A DNA stretch of 49,866 nucleotides from an uncultured Clostridia bacterium (GTDB lineage Bacteria > Bacillota > Clostridia > Oscillospirales > Oscillospiraceae), in NCBI GenBank assembly GCA_947307255.1, contig CAMZIO010000010.1, forward strand, positions 1 to 49,866. The letters are read 5' to 3'. A program made the position numbers and the translations under genes. Below the pieces are notes generated by a model. It was not told the DNA's origin. It ran no database searches and saw nothing but the letters and a program-made list of their open reading frames with translations. Shown piece after piece: positions 7,843-16,967 of the stretch (its first letter is position 1; each line of letters opens with the position of its first letter).

Positions 7843-8979
7843 ATGGATCGCAAGATTTCCATTCTCTTCATGCCGGACGATATTGCCTGCACGGAGGAGA
7901 AAACGCCGCTGATGCTGCAATCCGTCCTGTTCTGTCCCATCCTGACGTGGATGTGTCTGGAGCTGGCCGGATTGGGCGTTGAGCGGCTTTTTATTGTCTC
8001 CGACGTTAAAGCGCACGAGCAGATGCGCCCCTACGTCCCCGCAGGCATGGACGTAACCTTCGTGGATGGGGCGAACCACGCGCGCGAGCTGCTGTCGCTG
8101 CTGGAAAACGAGCAGGGCGAGGCGATCGTCGTCAACGGCGTGGTGCTGCCGGTGGGCGTGTTTTCCGGCGGCGCGGTATACCGCGCGCCGACGCAGGCCT
8201 GCTGCGACGTGCTGCGCGAGCAGGGCGCGTTTGCCGCCTTTCCCAAGGGTGTGGAGATCATGAAGGGCTTCCTGCCCGTGGGCGACGGCGAGGAACTGCG
8301 CGCTACCCAGGCGATGTGCCGCCAGAAAATTCTGGAAAAGCACCTCAGCCGCGACGTGATCGTCATGGACCCCAACACCACTTATATCGACCCGCGCGTG
8401 AAGATCGGCGCGGGGACGACGATCCTGCCCGGCACGATCCTGCGGGGCGAGACCGTGATTGGGGAAAACTGCATGATCGGCCCCAACGCCATGGTCAACG
8501 CCTGTACGGTTGGGGATGAGACGACGATCAACGCCTCCCAGACCAACGAAAGCCGCATCGGCAGCCACACCACGGTCGGCCCCTTCGCCTACGTCCGTCC
8601 CGGCAGCACGATCGGCGACCACGTGCGCGTGGGCGACTTTGTGGAGATCAAAAACAGCGTCATCGGCAACGGCACCAAGATCTCGCATCTGACCTACATC
8701 GGCGATTCCGACGTGGGCGAGCGCATCAATTTCGGCTGCGGCACGGTAACGACCAATTACGACGGGTTCAAAAAATACCGCTGCACGATTGAAGACGACG
8801 CTTTTATCGGCTGCAACACCAATCTGATCGCACCGGTAACCGTGGGCAAGGGCAGCTATATCGCTGCCGGCTCCACCATCACCGACGACGTGCCGGAGGA
8901 TGCGCTGGCCGTCGCCCGCAGCAAGCAGACCAATAAGGAGCGGTGGGCGGCGCGCCGCCGCAAGCTCTTTGGGGAATAA
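7843..8979 (+). CDS. glmU: GlmU-like glucosamine-1-phosphate N-acetyltransferase with degenerate N-terminal domain
   Basis: A 378-residue protein in the syntenic place of glmU (before prs-pth-mfd). The C-terminal half, from about residue 180, is a left-handed beta-helix acetyltransferase with a complete active-site region: YVRPGS, EIKNS, SHLTYIGD (catalytic His), GCGTVTTNYDG and the C-terminal SKQTNKERW. The N-terminal part is only about 170 residues against about 230 in GlmU and lacks the LxxGxGTRMxSxxPK nucleotide loop and the GTGHA segment; it opens ISILFMPDDIACTEEKTPLML. It should therefore make GlcNAc-1-P but probably cannot make UDP-GlcNAc. Start: RBS AAAGGGGG 8 nt upstream. Confidence 0.85.
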   Translation: MDRKISILFMPDDIACTEEKTPLMLQSVLFCPILTWMCLELAGLGVERLFIVSDVKAHEQMRPYVPAGMDVTFVDGANHARELLSLLENEQGEAIVVNGVVLPVGVFSGGAVYRAPTQACCDVLREQGAFAAFPKGVEIMKGFLPVGDGEELRATQAMCRQKILEKHLSRDVIVMDPNTTYIDPRVKIGAGTTILPGTILRGETVIGENCMIGPNAMVNACTVGDETTINASQTNESRIGSHTTVGPFAYVRPGSTIGDHVRVGDFVEIKNSVIGNGTKISHLTYIGDSDVGERINFGCGTVTTNYDGFKKYRCTIEDDAFIGCNTNLIAPVTVGKGSYIAAGSTITDDVPEDALAVARSKQTNKERWAARRRKLFGE

Positions 8980-9023
8980 TCAACAATCATTGAAAAACAT
9001 ATACAGAAGAGGAGTGCATTACC

Positions 9024-9983
9024 ATGATTTCTCACGGCAAAGACATCAAGATCTTCACCGGCAACGCCAATCCCCAGCTGGCGGCGGACATCTGCAAGAT
9101 CATCGGCACCAAGCTCGGCGAGGTCGAGGTTAAAAGCTTTGCGGATGGCGAGGTTTCCGTCTCCATGTATGAGACCGTGCGCGGAAGCGACGTGTTCCTC
9201 GTCCAATCCACCTGCAAGCCCGTCAACAACAACTTGATGGAGCTGCTGATCATGATCGACGCCTGCCGCCGTGCCTCTGCCGGCCGCATCACCGCGGTCA
9301 TCCCCTACTTCGGCTACGCCCGTCAGGACCGCAAGGCCAAGTCCCGCGACCCCATCTCCGCGAAGCTCGTTGCCAACATGCTCGTGGCCGCCGGTGCGGA
9401 CCGCGTGCTGACCATGGACCTGCATGCCGCGCAGATCCAGGGCTTCTTTGATATCCCCGTGGACAATCTGTTCGGCAACCCCGTTTTCGTGGACTACTAC
9501 GCCAAGAAGTTCGGCGACCGCTGCGAGGATATGGTCGTCGTCTCGCCCGACGTCGGCTCCGTCGCCCGCGCGCGTATGTTCGCACAGAAACTGCATATGG
9601 GCCTTGCCATCGTGGACAAACGCCGTCAGAAGGCCAATGAGTGCGAGGTGATGAACGTCATCGGCGACGTGGCGGGCAAGGAGTGCATCCTCTTCGACGA
9701 CATGGTGGATACCGCCGGCTCGCTGTGCAACGCGGCCAAAGCGGTCGTCGAGGTCGGCGGCGCTTCCAAGGTCTACGCCTGCGCGTCCCACGGCGTGCTC
9801 TCCGGTCCCGCCATCGACCGCCTGGAGGCCAGCAATATCGAGGAGCTTGCCCTGCTCGATACGATCCCCGCGCATACGGAGGCCGCGCGCGGCCGCATCA
9901 AGTACCTGACCGTCGCGCCCATGTTCGCTGAGGCGATCGAGCGCACCTATCAGGAAATTTCCATTGCGAAGCTGTTCAACTGA
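9024..9983 (+). CDS. prs: Ribose-phosphate pyrophosphokinase (PRPP synthetase)
   Basis: A 319-residue class I enzyme that makes PRPP from ribose 5-phosphate and ATP for nucleotide, His and Trp synthesis. Visible motifs are FADGEVSVSMYETVRGSDVF, the flexible ATP loop YFGYARQDRK, DLHAAQIQGFF and the PRPP loop CILFDDMVDTAGS. Full length. RBS GAGGAG lies about 10 nt before the ATG, and it follows glmU by 44 nt in the conserved Firmicutes gene order. Confidence 0.97.
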   Translation: MISHGKDIKIFTGNANPQLAADICKIIGTKLGEVEVKSFADGEVSVSMYETVRGSDVFLVQSTCKPVNNNLMELLIMIDACRRASAGRITAVIPYFGYARQDRKAKSRDPISAKLVANMLVAAGADRVLTMDLHAAQIQGFFDIPVDNLFGNPVFVDYYAKKFGDRCEDMVVVSPDVGSVARARMFAQKLHMGLAIVDKRRQKANECEVMNVIGDVAGKECILFDDMVDTAGSLCNAAKAVVEVGGASKVYACASHGVLSGPAIDRLEASNIEELALLDTIPAHTEAARGRIKYLTVAPMFAEAIERTYQEISIAKLFN

Positions 9984-10045
9984 TCTACCCCGGCAGGGCG
10001 GAGGAGGCGTCTCTTTTGCCCTGCCTTTTTCTTGTGAGGAACACC

Positions 10046-10639
10046 ATGGCTCTTTTTGCAAAACGCTCTGGCGGCGCCGAGTGGCTGCTGGTATGTCTGG
10101 GCAACTACGGGCAGAAATATGAGAATACGCGCCACAACATCGGCTTTATGGCGGCCGACCGGCTGGCGGAACAGCGAAACCTTCGCTGCAACCGGCTGCG
10201 TTTTCGCGCGCTGACGGAGCTGATCGACTTCGGCGGGGCGCGCGTGCTGCTGATGAAGCCGCAAACCTATATGAACCTCTCCGGCGAGGCGGTGGGCGAG
10301 GCGGCGCGGTTTTATAAGCTCCCACCGGAGCGCGTGCTGGTGATCTCCGACGACGTATCGCTCCCTCTGGGGAAGCTGCGCGTGCGCGGCAGCGGCAGCG
10401 CCGGCGGGCACAACGGCCTGAAGAATATCATCGCCCACCTGGGCAGCGACGCCTTTCCCCGCGTGAAGGTCGGCGTCGGCGCGCCGGACAATCCGGACTA
10501 CGACATGGTGGACTGGGTGATCGGCACCTTTTCCGCCGGCGAGCGGAAAATCGTCAATACGTCGCTCGACCGCGCGCTGGAGGCCGCGGAATGCGTCATC
10601 GCCGAGGGGGTAAACGCGGCGCAGAACCGGTTTAACTGA
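10046..10639 (+). CDS. pth: Peptidyl-tRNA hydrolase
   Basis: A 197-residue Pth family protein that frees tRNAs from prematurely released peptidyl-tRNA. The catalytic His is H30 in ENTRHNIGF; the substrate loop GSGSAGGHNGL and MNLSGEAV are present. The usual GLGNPGxxY reads CLGNYGQKY, so the Pro is replaced by Tyr. The start at 10046 follows GTGAGGA; an earlier in-frame ATG would extend into hydrophobic non-homologous sequence. Part of the glmU-prs-pth unit. Confidence 0.95.
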   Translation: MALFAKRSGGAEWLLVCLGNYGQKYENTRHNIGFMAADRLAEQRNLRCNRLRFRALTELIDFGGARVLLMKPQTYMNLSGEAVGEAARFYKLPPERVLVISDDVSLPLGKLRVRGSGSAGGHNGLKNIIAHLGSDAFPRVKVGVGAPDNPDYDMVDWVIGTFSAGERKIVNTSLDRALEAAECVIAEGVNAAQNRFN

Positions 10640-10687
10640 TCCGCTTGCCGGCACGCCGTCCGGCCGGCGCAAAATGCAAAAGTGGTA

Positions 10688-10716
10688 TTTACTTTCCGCG
10701 GCGAGACTATTATAAT
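10688..10716 (+). promoter_or_regulatory. Promoter of mfd and the foldase gene
   Basis: TTTACT at 10688-10693, a 17-nt spacer and TATAAT at 10711-10716, inside the 172-nt pth-mfd gap. Confidence 0.7.
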
Positions 10717-10811
10717 AATATAAGTTTGCAACAGACGGGTACGGCACACGCATCCTCCCGGTGCGTCGTGTCGCGCCCTTTCGTGCGTTTTGCGGAAAGG
10801 AGGGGATGCGC

Positions 10812-13800
10812 ATGGAACCGCTCAACCGGGCGATCGCCGGACTGCCGGAGGTACAGGAGCTGCTGCTCCAGCTGGACGCCGGGCGCAGTCCCGTCGCCGT
10901 CTCCGGCCTCTCCGCAGTGCATCGCGCGCTTCTCGCCGCAGCGCTGCACCGGGCAACCGGACGCCCCATCGTGCTGCTTTGCGCCGACGAGGGCGAGGGA
11001 GGGCACATGGCAGGCGATCTGCAGGCCCTCACCGGCGAGACCCCCGCGCTGCTGTTCGCGCGCGAATGGCAGCTGCGCGACCGCGTTTCCGCCTCTCACG
11101 GCTTTGAGCAGCAGCGCCTCGGCACGCTCTTTGCGCTATCCGTCGGCCATGCGCCGATCCTGGTTGCAACGGTGGACGGCATGATGCAGCGCACACTGCC
11201 GCCCGTTGCCCTGCGCGCCGCGGCGCTTACACTCAAGCCCGGAGACGTGCATTCCATCCAGGCGCTTGCCCGCGCCCTTGGCGCGGCGGGCTACGTCCGC
11301 ACCGAGCAGGTGGAGGGCGTGGGGCAATACGCCGTGCGCGGCGGCATTCTGGATATCTGGTCGCCGCTGGCCGAACCGGTGCGCGTGGAGTTTTTCGACG
11401 ACGAGATCGACGCGATGGGCACGTTCGACGTCGCCACGCAGCGCCGCACGAAAAACGTGAACTGTCTGACGGTCCTGCCCGCGGCGGAGGTCTTGCCCGA
11501 CGCCGCCGAGGGCGGCCGGGAGTCCCTGATGGCGCGGCTGGCGCACGCGGCAAAACAGCTCGACAAAAAGGGCGGCGAAGCCACCGCCAAAACGCTGCGC
11601 GCCGACCTTGCCCGGCTGGAACAGGGCCGGCCGCTGGGCGGCACGGACCGGTATCTGACCGCGTGCTACCCCACGCCGGTGAGCGCGGCGGACTATCTTC
11701 CGCCCGATGCGCTGGTCCTCGTGAGCGACGGGGCGCGCGTCCTGGAGCGGGCAAAAAACTTCCTCTGGGAGCTGCAGCAGGACGCAGAACCGCTGATCGA
11801 AACCGGCGAGCTATCCGGCGCGTTTGCAGAGGTTTCTCTCTCCGTTGAAGCGCTGGGCGCACAGCTTTCCGCCTTTCCGATGGCACTGCTTGACAGCCTG
11901 CCCACCTCGCGCAATTTTGCCACACCGAAGGCGCTTTTGAGTGTCAACGCCCGCCAACTGCCCTCTTACGGCGGCAGTCTGGAAACCGCTGCGGGCGAGA
12001 TGGCGCAGTATCTTGCCGGCGGCAGCGGCGTGCTGGTGCTGTGCGGCAACGAAACGCGCGGCAAAAACCTGCTGCGGCTGCTCTCCGAGCGCGGCATCCA
12101 CGCCCGCCCCGACCTGAAAGGCGAGGCCCTCCCCCGTCCCGGCGAGGTGAGCGTGAGCCTTGGCGCGCTGAGTGCGGGCTGCGAATTCCCGCAGCTGCAC
12201 CTGGTCATTCTGACCGAGGGACAATTGACCGCGCCGCTGTCCGGGCGCAAGCGCCCGGCCCGTCCGCGGCAGGACGGCAGCCGTCAAAAGCTGCAATCCT
12301 ATGCCGATCTCTCCCCCGGCGATCTCGTGGTGCACGTGCATCACGGCATCGGCCGCTTTGCCGGAATCGAGCGTATGCGCGTGGAGGGGGTGGAGAAGGA
12401 TTACGTCAAAATCAATTACGCCGGAAACGACTGCCTCTACGTCCCTGCCACGCAGCTTGACCTCGTTTCCAAATACATCGGCGGCGGCGAGGACGAGGAG
12501 GGTGGGCGCACCAAGCTCAATAAGCTCGGCGGTACGGAATGGGCGCGCGCCAAGACGCGCGCCAAGGCCGCGGCGAAGGATCTTGCCAAGGGCCTTATCG
12601 CCCTGTATGCCGAGCGGCAGCGCCGCCCCGGCTTCGCGTTTTCCCCGGATTCACCCTGGCAGCGCGAGTTTGAGGACGCCTTCGACTTTGCCGAGACCGA
12701 CGACCAGCTGCGCGCCATCGAAGAGATCAAGGCCGATATGGAGCGCAAAACGCCGATGGACCGCTTGCTGTGCGGCGACGTGGGCTACGGCAAAACCGAG
12801 GTCGCGCTGCGCGCGGTGATGAAATGCATTCTCGACGGCAAGCAGGCCGCGCTGCTCGTGCCCACCACGGTGCTTGCCCAGCAGCACTACGCCACCGCCG
12901 TCAACCGCTTCCGCTCCTTCCCCGTAACGATCGAGGTGCTCTCGCGCTTCCGAACGCCGCAGCAAAAAAAGAAAGTGCTGGAGGAGACGGCGGCCGGCCG
13001 CGTGGATCTGCTCATCGGCACGCACAGCCTGCTGCAAAAAAACATGCGTTTTCACGATCTCGGATTGCTGATCATCGACGAGGAGCAGCGCTTCGGCGTA
13101 ACGCACAAGGAAAAGCTGCGGGAGCTTGCCCGTCAGGTGGACACGCTGACGCTGACCGCCACGCCGATCCCCCGCACGCTGAACATGGCGCTGAGCGGGA
13201 TCCGCGATATGTCCACGATTGAAATGCCGCCGTCCGACCGCCAGCCGGTGCAGACCTACGTGCTCGAGCACGACTGGGGCGTGATTGCCGATGCGATCCG
13301 CCGCGAGCTTTCCCGCGGCGGGCAGGTCTACTATCTGCACAACCGCGTGGAGACCATCGACCGCTGCGCGCTCAAGCTGCGCTCCCTGCTGGGCGAAGAG
13401 GTCAGCATTGCCGTGGCACACGGCAAGATGGACGAGCGCACGCTCTCGTCCGTGATGCACCAGATGACCGGCGGCGAGATTCAGGTGCTGGTGTGCACCA
13501 CGATCATCGAAACCGGCATCGACATCTCCAACGTCAACACGCTGATTATCGAGGACGCGGACCGGCTGGGCCTCGCCCAGCTGCATCAGCTCCGCGGGCG
13601 CATCGGGCGCAGTGCGCGCCGCGCCTACGCCTACATGACCTACCGCCAGGGCAAGATCCTCACGGAGGTCGCCGCCAAGCGGCTGACCGCGATCCGCGAG
13701 TACGCCGAGTTCGGCTCCGGTTTCCGCATTGCGATGCGCGATCTGGAGATCCGCGGCGCGGGCAACCTGCTGGGGCCTGAGCAGTCGGGCTACATGATGA

Positions 13801-14336
13801 GCGTGGGCTACGATATGTATTTGCAGCTTTTGGAGGAGGCCGTGCTGGAAGAGCGCGGCGAGAAGAAAAAAGCGCGCGCCGATTGCAGCGCAGACCTCAC
13901 CATCTCGGCCAACCTGCCGGAGAGCTATATCCCCTCCGCCGAGCAGCGCATGGACGTCTATCGCCGCATTGCGGCACTGCGCACGCAGGAGGAGTCCCGC
14001 GATCTGCTCGACGAGCTGATGGACCGCTACGGCGATCCGCCCAAGAGCGTGCTGGCGTTGCTGGACGTGGCGCTGCTGCGCACCGCCGCGTCCGAGGTGG
14101 GCGTGTGCGACGTAACCCAGCGCGGCGATACGCTGACGCTCTCGTTCGGAGCGGAGTTCCCGGTCGAGGCGGTCATGCGCGTTTGCACCGCGCCGAAAAA
14201 CAAGCGCCGCCTGACGCTGCGCGCCGGAACGGAGCCAAAACTCGCGCTTCGACTCAAGTCCGGTGAAGACGTCGTACAAAGCGCGCTGGATCTGATCGAG
14301 GATCTGCGCGTTCATTGTGAAAGTTCAGAGAAATGA
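10812..14336 (+). CDS. mfd: Transcription-repair coupling factor
   Basis: A 1174-residue SF2 translocase that removes stalled RNA polymerase and recruits UvrA. The order is: a UvrB-like N-terminal module (residues about 1-340); the CarD-like RNAP-interaction domain at about 497-560 (LSPGDLVVHVHHGIGRFAG); helicase motifs from about 625, with Walker A GDVGYGKTE near 655, the DEEQ box IIDEEQRFGV near 754 and TATPIPRTLN; the ETGIDISNVNTLI/QLRGRIGRS motifs; and the C-terminal UvrA-binding-inhibition domain. Length matches the family. The start at 10812 is set by AGGAGG 8 nt upstream; an ATG six nt earlier is too close to it. Confidence 0.97.
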   Translation: MEPLNRAIAGLPEVQELLLQLDAGRSPVAVSGLSAVHRALLAAALHRATGRPIVLLCADEGEGGHMAGDLQALTGETPALLFAREWQLRDRVSASHGFEQQRLGTLFALSVGHAPILVATVDGMMQRTLPPVALRAAALTLKPGDVHSIQALARALGAAGYVRTEQVEGVGQYAVRGGILDIWSPLAEPVRVEFFDDEIDAMGTFDVATQRRTKNVNCLTVLPAAEVLPDAAEGGRESLMARLAHAAKQLDKKGGEATAKTLRADLARLEQGRPLGGTDRYLTACYPTPVSAADYLPPDALVLVSDGARVLERAKNFLWELQQDAEPLIETGELSGAFAEVSLSVEALGAQLSAFPMALLDSLPTSRNFATPKALLSVNARQLPSYGGSLETAAGEMAQYLAGGSGVLVLCGNETRGKNLLRLLSERGIHARPDLKGEALPRPGEVSVSLGALSAGCEFPQLHLVILTEGQLTAPLSGRKRPARPRQDGSRQKLQSYADLSPGDLVVHVHHGIGRFAGIERMRVEGVEKDYVKINYAGNDCLYVPATQLDLVSKYIGGGEDEEGGRTKLNKLGGTEWARAKTRAKAAAKDLAKGLIALYAERQRRPGFAFSPDSPWQREFEDAFDFAETDDQLRAIEEIKADMERKTPMDRLLCGDVGYGKTEVALRAVMKCILDGKQAALLVPTTVLAQQHYATAVNRFRSFPVTIEVLSRFRTPQQKKKVLEETAAGRVDLLIGTHSLLQKNMRFHDLGLLIIDEEQRFGVTHKEKLRELARQVDTLTLTATPIPRTLNMALSGIRDMSTIEMPPSDRQPVQTYVLEHDWGVIADAIRRELSRGGQVYYLHNRVETIDRCALKLRSLLGEEVSIAVAHGKMDERTLSSVMHQMTGGEIQVLVCTTIIETGIDISNVNTLIIEDADRLGLAQLHQLRGRIGRSARRAYAYMTYRQGKILTEVAAKRLTAIREYAEFGSGFRIAMRDLEIRGAGNLLGPEQSGYMMSVGYDMYLQLLEEAVLEERGEKKKARADCSADLTISANLPESYIPSAEQRMDVYRRIAALRTQEESRDLLDELMDRYGDPPKSVLALLDVALLRTAASEVGVCDVTQRGDTLTLSFGAEFPVEAVMRVCTAPKNKRRLTLRAGTEPKLALRLKSGEDVVQSALDLIEDLRVHCESSEK

Positions 14337-14346
14337 GGAGCAAACC

Positions 14347-15459
14347 ATGTTGAAAAAACGTATTTTATCCCTGCTGGTTGCCGTCGCGGCAGGCGCGGCC
14401 CTTTTCCTTGGCGTCAACCTGCTCTCTCCTTCGCTGCCGGAGGGCAGCATCCGGGAAGGCCTGGTCTACGAGTCCACCGGCATCTGCCCGGACACGGCGC
14501 TGCTGCGCATTGAGGACAACGACGCCAGCGCCGACCTGTACGCCTTCTGGCTGGGCAGCACCTGCTCCCAACTGGACGCTATGCTGCAATCCTACACCGG
14601 CGCCGCGCTGGATTTCAGCGGCACGCTGCCCAACGGTGAGAGCGTGCTGAGCTTCGTAAAGGACGATGCGCTCCAGGCGGTCAAGCAGCAGTTGGTGCTG
14701 GAAAACCTGGCCAAAAAGTACGGCATCGCGCTCACGGAGGAGGATCAGCAGGCGCTTGCACAGCAGCGCGAGCAGTTCGTTTCCGGTCTCGGCAGCGAGG
14801 AGGCGTACCTTGCCGAGCTCGATAAGCTGGGCCTGCGCGAGGAGACTTACGACCGCATCCGCAGCGCGGACTACCTGTTCACGCAGCTCTATCGCCTCTT
14901 CTCCACGCCGGGCAGCGCGATCGCGCCGACGGAGGACGAGCTGGCCGCCTTTGCCGCCGAGCAGGGCTATATCACGGCCGACCACATCCTGCTGATGACC
15001 ATGGATCCCGCCAGCGGCACGCCCCTGGACGAGGCGGCTGCAGCGGAAAAGCGCGCCACGGCGGAGCGGCTGCTCGAAGCGCTCCGGGCCAGCGAGGATC
15101 CCGCCGCGCTCTTTGCCTCCCTTGCCGACGAGTACAGCGAGGACACCGGCCGCGCATCCAATCCGGACGGCTACACCTTTAACGAAGACAGCGGCTTTAT
15201 CGACGAGTTTACCGACGCAGCCAACGCTCTTGCCGAAGGGGAAATCAGCGAAATCGTGGAGAGCACGTACGGCTACCACATCCTGCTGCGCAAGCCGCTG
15301 GATCGGCAGGCGGCGGCGCAGGCCGTGCAGCCGGATTATTTCAACGACTTCTTCCAAAAGGCCGTAGACGGCGCGCGCGTCGTTACCAGCGACGCACTTG
15401 AGCAGATCGACGTTCCCGCCTTCTACGAGGCGCTCACTGCGGCGCAGGCCGTCGGCTGA
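14347..15459 (+). CDS. Secreted parvulin-type peptidyl-prolyl isomerase (PrsA/SurA-like foldase)
   Basis: A 370-residue exported protein with an N-terminal hydrophobic segment at about residues 5-24 and no lipobox Cys, so signal-anchored or secreted rather than a lipoprotein. A helical SurA_N-like region leads to a parvulin domain at about 213-325: ADHILLMT, the acidic SLADEYSEDT segment, SGFIDEFTDAA and GYHILLRK. It would assist folding of exported proteins outside the membrane. The GGAG RBS overlaps the mfd stop region and only 10 nt separate the genes, so they are co-transcribed. A foldase next to mfd is common in Clostridia. Confidence 0.87.
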   Translation: MLKKRILSLLVAVAAGAALFLGVNLLSPSLPEGSIREGLVYESTGICPDTALLRIEDNDASADLYAFWLGSTCSQLDAMLQSYTGAALDFSGTLPNGESVLSFVKDDALQAVKQQLVLENLAKKYGIALTEEDQQALAQQREQFVSGLGSEEAYLAELDKLGLREETYDRIRSADYLFTQLYRLFSTPGSAIAPTEDELAAFAAEQGYITADHILLMTMDPASGTPLDEAAAAEKRATAERLLEALRASEDPAALFASLADEYSEDTGRASNPDGYTFNEDSGFIDEFTDAANALAEGEISEIVESTYGYHILLRKPLDRQAAAQAVQPDYFNDFFQKAVDGARVVTSDALEQIDVPAFYEALTAAQAVG

Positions 15460-15579
15460 GCGGCATGCCGGGGCTTTTGCTCCCGCCCGCAGGCTGCGCA
15501 AAACGCGCCCTTGCGGTTCGTCCGCCGGCAGATTGCCCGAAAAAGTCGCGTTTTGGCGGGAAACCGCTGCATTTTGCAG

Positions 15580-15608
15580 TTGATTTTTCGCATTGACCTG
15601 TGTATAAT
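15580..15608 (+). promoter_or_regulatory. Promoter of the thiolase gene
   Basis: TTGATT at 15580-15585, a 17-nt spacer and TATAAT at 15603-15608, leaving a 60-nt AT-rich 5' leader before AAGGAG. Confidence 0.8.
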
Positions 15609-15673
15609 TGATTTGTTGGGTTTTTATAACACGGTAGATTACTATTTATTTATAATTTATAAGGAGAAACACC

Positions 15674-16933
15674 ATGAAAGATCTGTACGTTGTCAACTGC
15701 TGCCGCACCGCCGTTGGTTCCTTTGGCGGTTCCCTCAAGAACACGCCCGCTGCCGATATGGGCGCCATCGTCGTCAAGGAAGCCCTCAAGCGCGCCAACG
15801 TCGCCCCCGAGAACGTGGACGAGCTGATGTTCGGCTGCATCCTCACCGCCGGTCTGGGCCAGAACGTCGCCCGTCAGGTCGGCGTCAAGGCCGGTCTGCC
15901 CTACAGTGTGCCCGCTTACACCGTCGGCATGGTCTGCGGCTCCGGCATGAAGGCCGTGATCGAGGCTGCCCGCGCGATCCTCGCCGGCGACGCCAACATC
16001 GTTGTCTGCGGCGGCACCGAGAACATGAGCGCCGCTCCCTTTGCCTCCTTTGACTCCCGCTGGGGCGCCCGCATGGGCGACAAGAAGCTGGTCGACACCA
16101 TGATCAAGGACGGCCTGTGGGATGCGTTCAACAACTATCATATGGGCACCACCGCCGAGAACATCTGCGACGTGTGGGGCATCACCCGCGAAGAGCTCGA
16201 CGCCTTCGGCGTTGCCTCCCAGCAGAAGACCGAGGCCGCGCAGGCTGCCGGCCGTTTTGACGACGAGATCGTCCCCGTCCCGGTCAAGGTCAAGAAGGAG
16301 ATCGTCGATTTCAAGCGCGACGAGTTCCCCCGTGCCGGCTCCACCATGGAGGGCATGGCGAAGCTCAAGGGCGCGTTCCCCGTCGGCCCCGAGGGGGTTG
16401 AGGACGAGGTCGTCCACACCTTCGAGCCTGCCGGCATCCACGAAGCTGACACCCGCAAGCACGTTCAGCGCGTGACCGCCGGCCAGGCCTCCGGCATCAA
16501 CGACGGCGCTGCCGCCATCGTTCTCGCCTCCGGCGAGGCCGTTGAGAAGTACGGCCTCAAGCCCATGGCCAAGCTGATCGGCTGGGGCCAGGGCGGCGTC
16601 GATCCCAAGATCATGGGCGTCGGTCCCGTTCCCGCTTCCCGTCAGGCCATGGCCAAGGCCGGCGTGACCATCGACGATATCGACCTCGTCGAGGCCAACG
16701 AAGCCTTCGCCGCTCAGTCCATCGCTGTCGCCCGCGAGCTCGGCTTTGACATGAGCAAGGTCAACGTCAACGGCGGCGCGATCTCCATCGGCCACCCCGT
16801 CGGCGCTTCCGGCGCGCGCATCATCGTCACGCTGCTGCACGAGATGCTCAAGCGCGACAACGTCAAGAAGGGCCTTGCCACGCTGTGCATCGGCGGCGGC
16901 CAGGGCGTTGCCACCGTCTTCGAAAAGTGCTAA
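15674..16933 (+). CDS. thl: Acetyl-CoA C-acetyltransferase (thiolase)
   Basis: A 419-residue thiolase that condenses two acetyl-CoA to acetoacetyl-CoA, the entry to butyrate-type fermentation. The triad is C88 (VGMVCGSGM), H374 (GHPVGASGA) and C405 (CIGGGQG). It is about 25 residues longer than biosynthetic thiolases of about 392; the extra residues lie between KLKGAF and RVTAGQASGIND, where standard enzymes have a short KKDGTVTAG link. The gene prefers C-ending codons, as expected of a highly expressed gene. It is monocistronic: own promoter, RBS AAGGAG, and a terminator right after the stop. No crotonase or hbd neighbours are in the window. Confidence 0.95.
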   Translation: MKDLYVVNCCRTAVGSFGGSLKNTPAADMGAIVVKEALKRANVAPENVDELMFGCILTAGLGQNVARQVGVKAGLPYSVPAYTVGMVCGSGMKAVIEAARAILAGDANIVVCGGTENMSAAPFASFDSRWGARMGDKKLVDTMIKDGLWDAFNNYHMGTTAENICDVWGITREELDAFGVASQQKTEAAQAAGRFDDEIVPVPVKVKKEIVDFKRDEFPRAGSTMEGMAKLKGAFPVGPEGVEDEVVHTFEPAGIHEADTRKHVQRVTAGQASGINDGAAAIVLASGEAVEKYGLKPMAKLIGWGQGGVDPKIMGVGPVPASRQAMAKAGVTIDDIDLVEANEAFAAQSIAVARELGFDMSKVNVNGGAISIGHPVGASGARIIVTLLHEMLKRDNVKKGLATLCIGGGQGVATVFEKC

Positions 16934-16940
16934 AATTAAT

Positions 16941-16967
16941 TCAAAAAAGGGCCCTGCCCTTTTTTGA
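16941..16967. terminator. Terminator of the thiolase gene
   Basis: CAAAAAAGGGC and GCCCTTTTTTG form a symmetric stem with flanking A and T runs, 8 nt past the stop. Confidence 0.85.
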
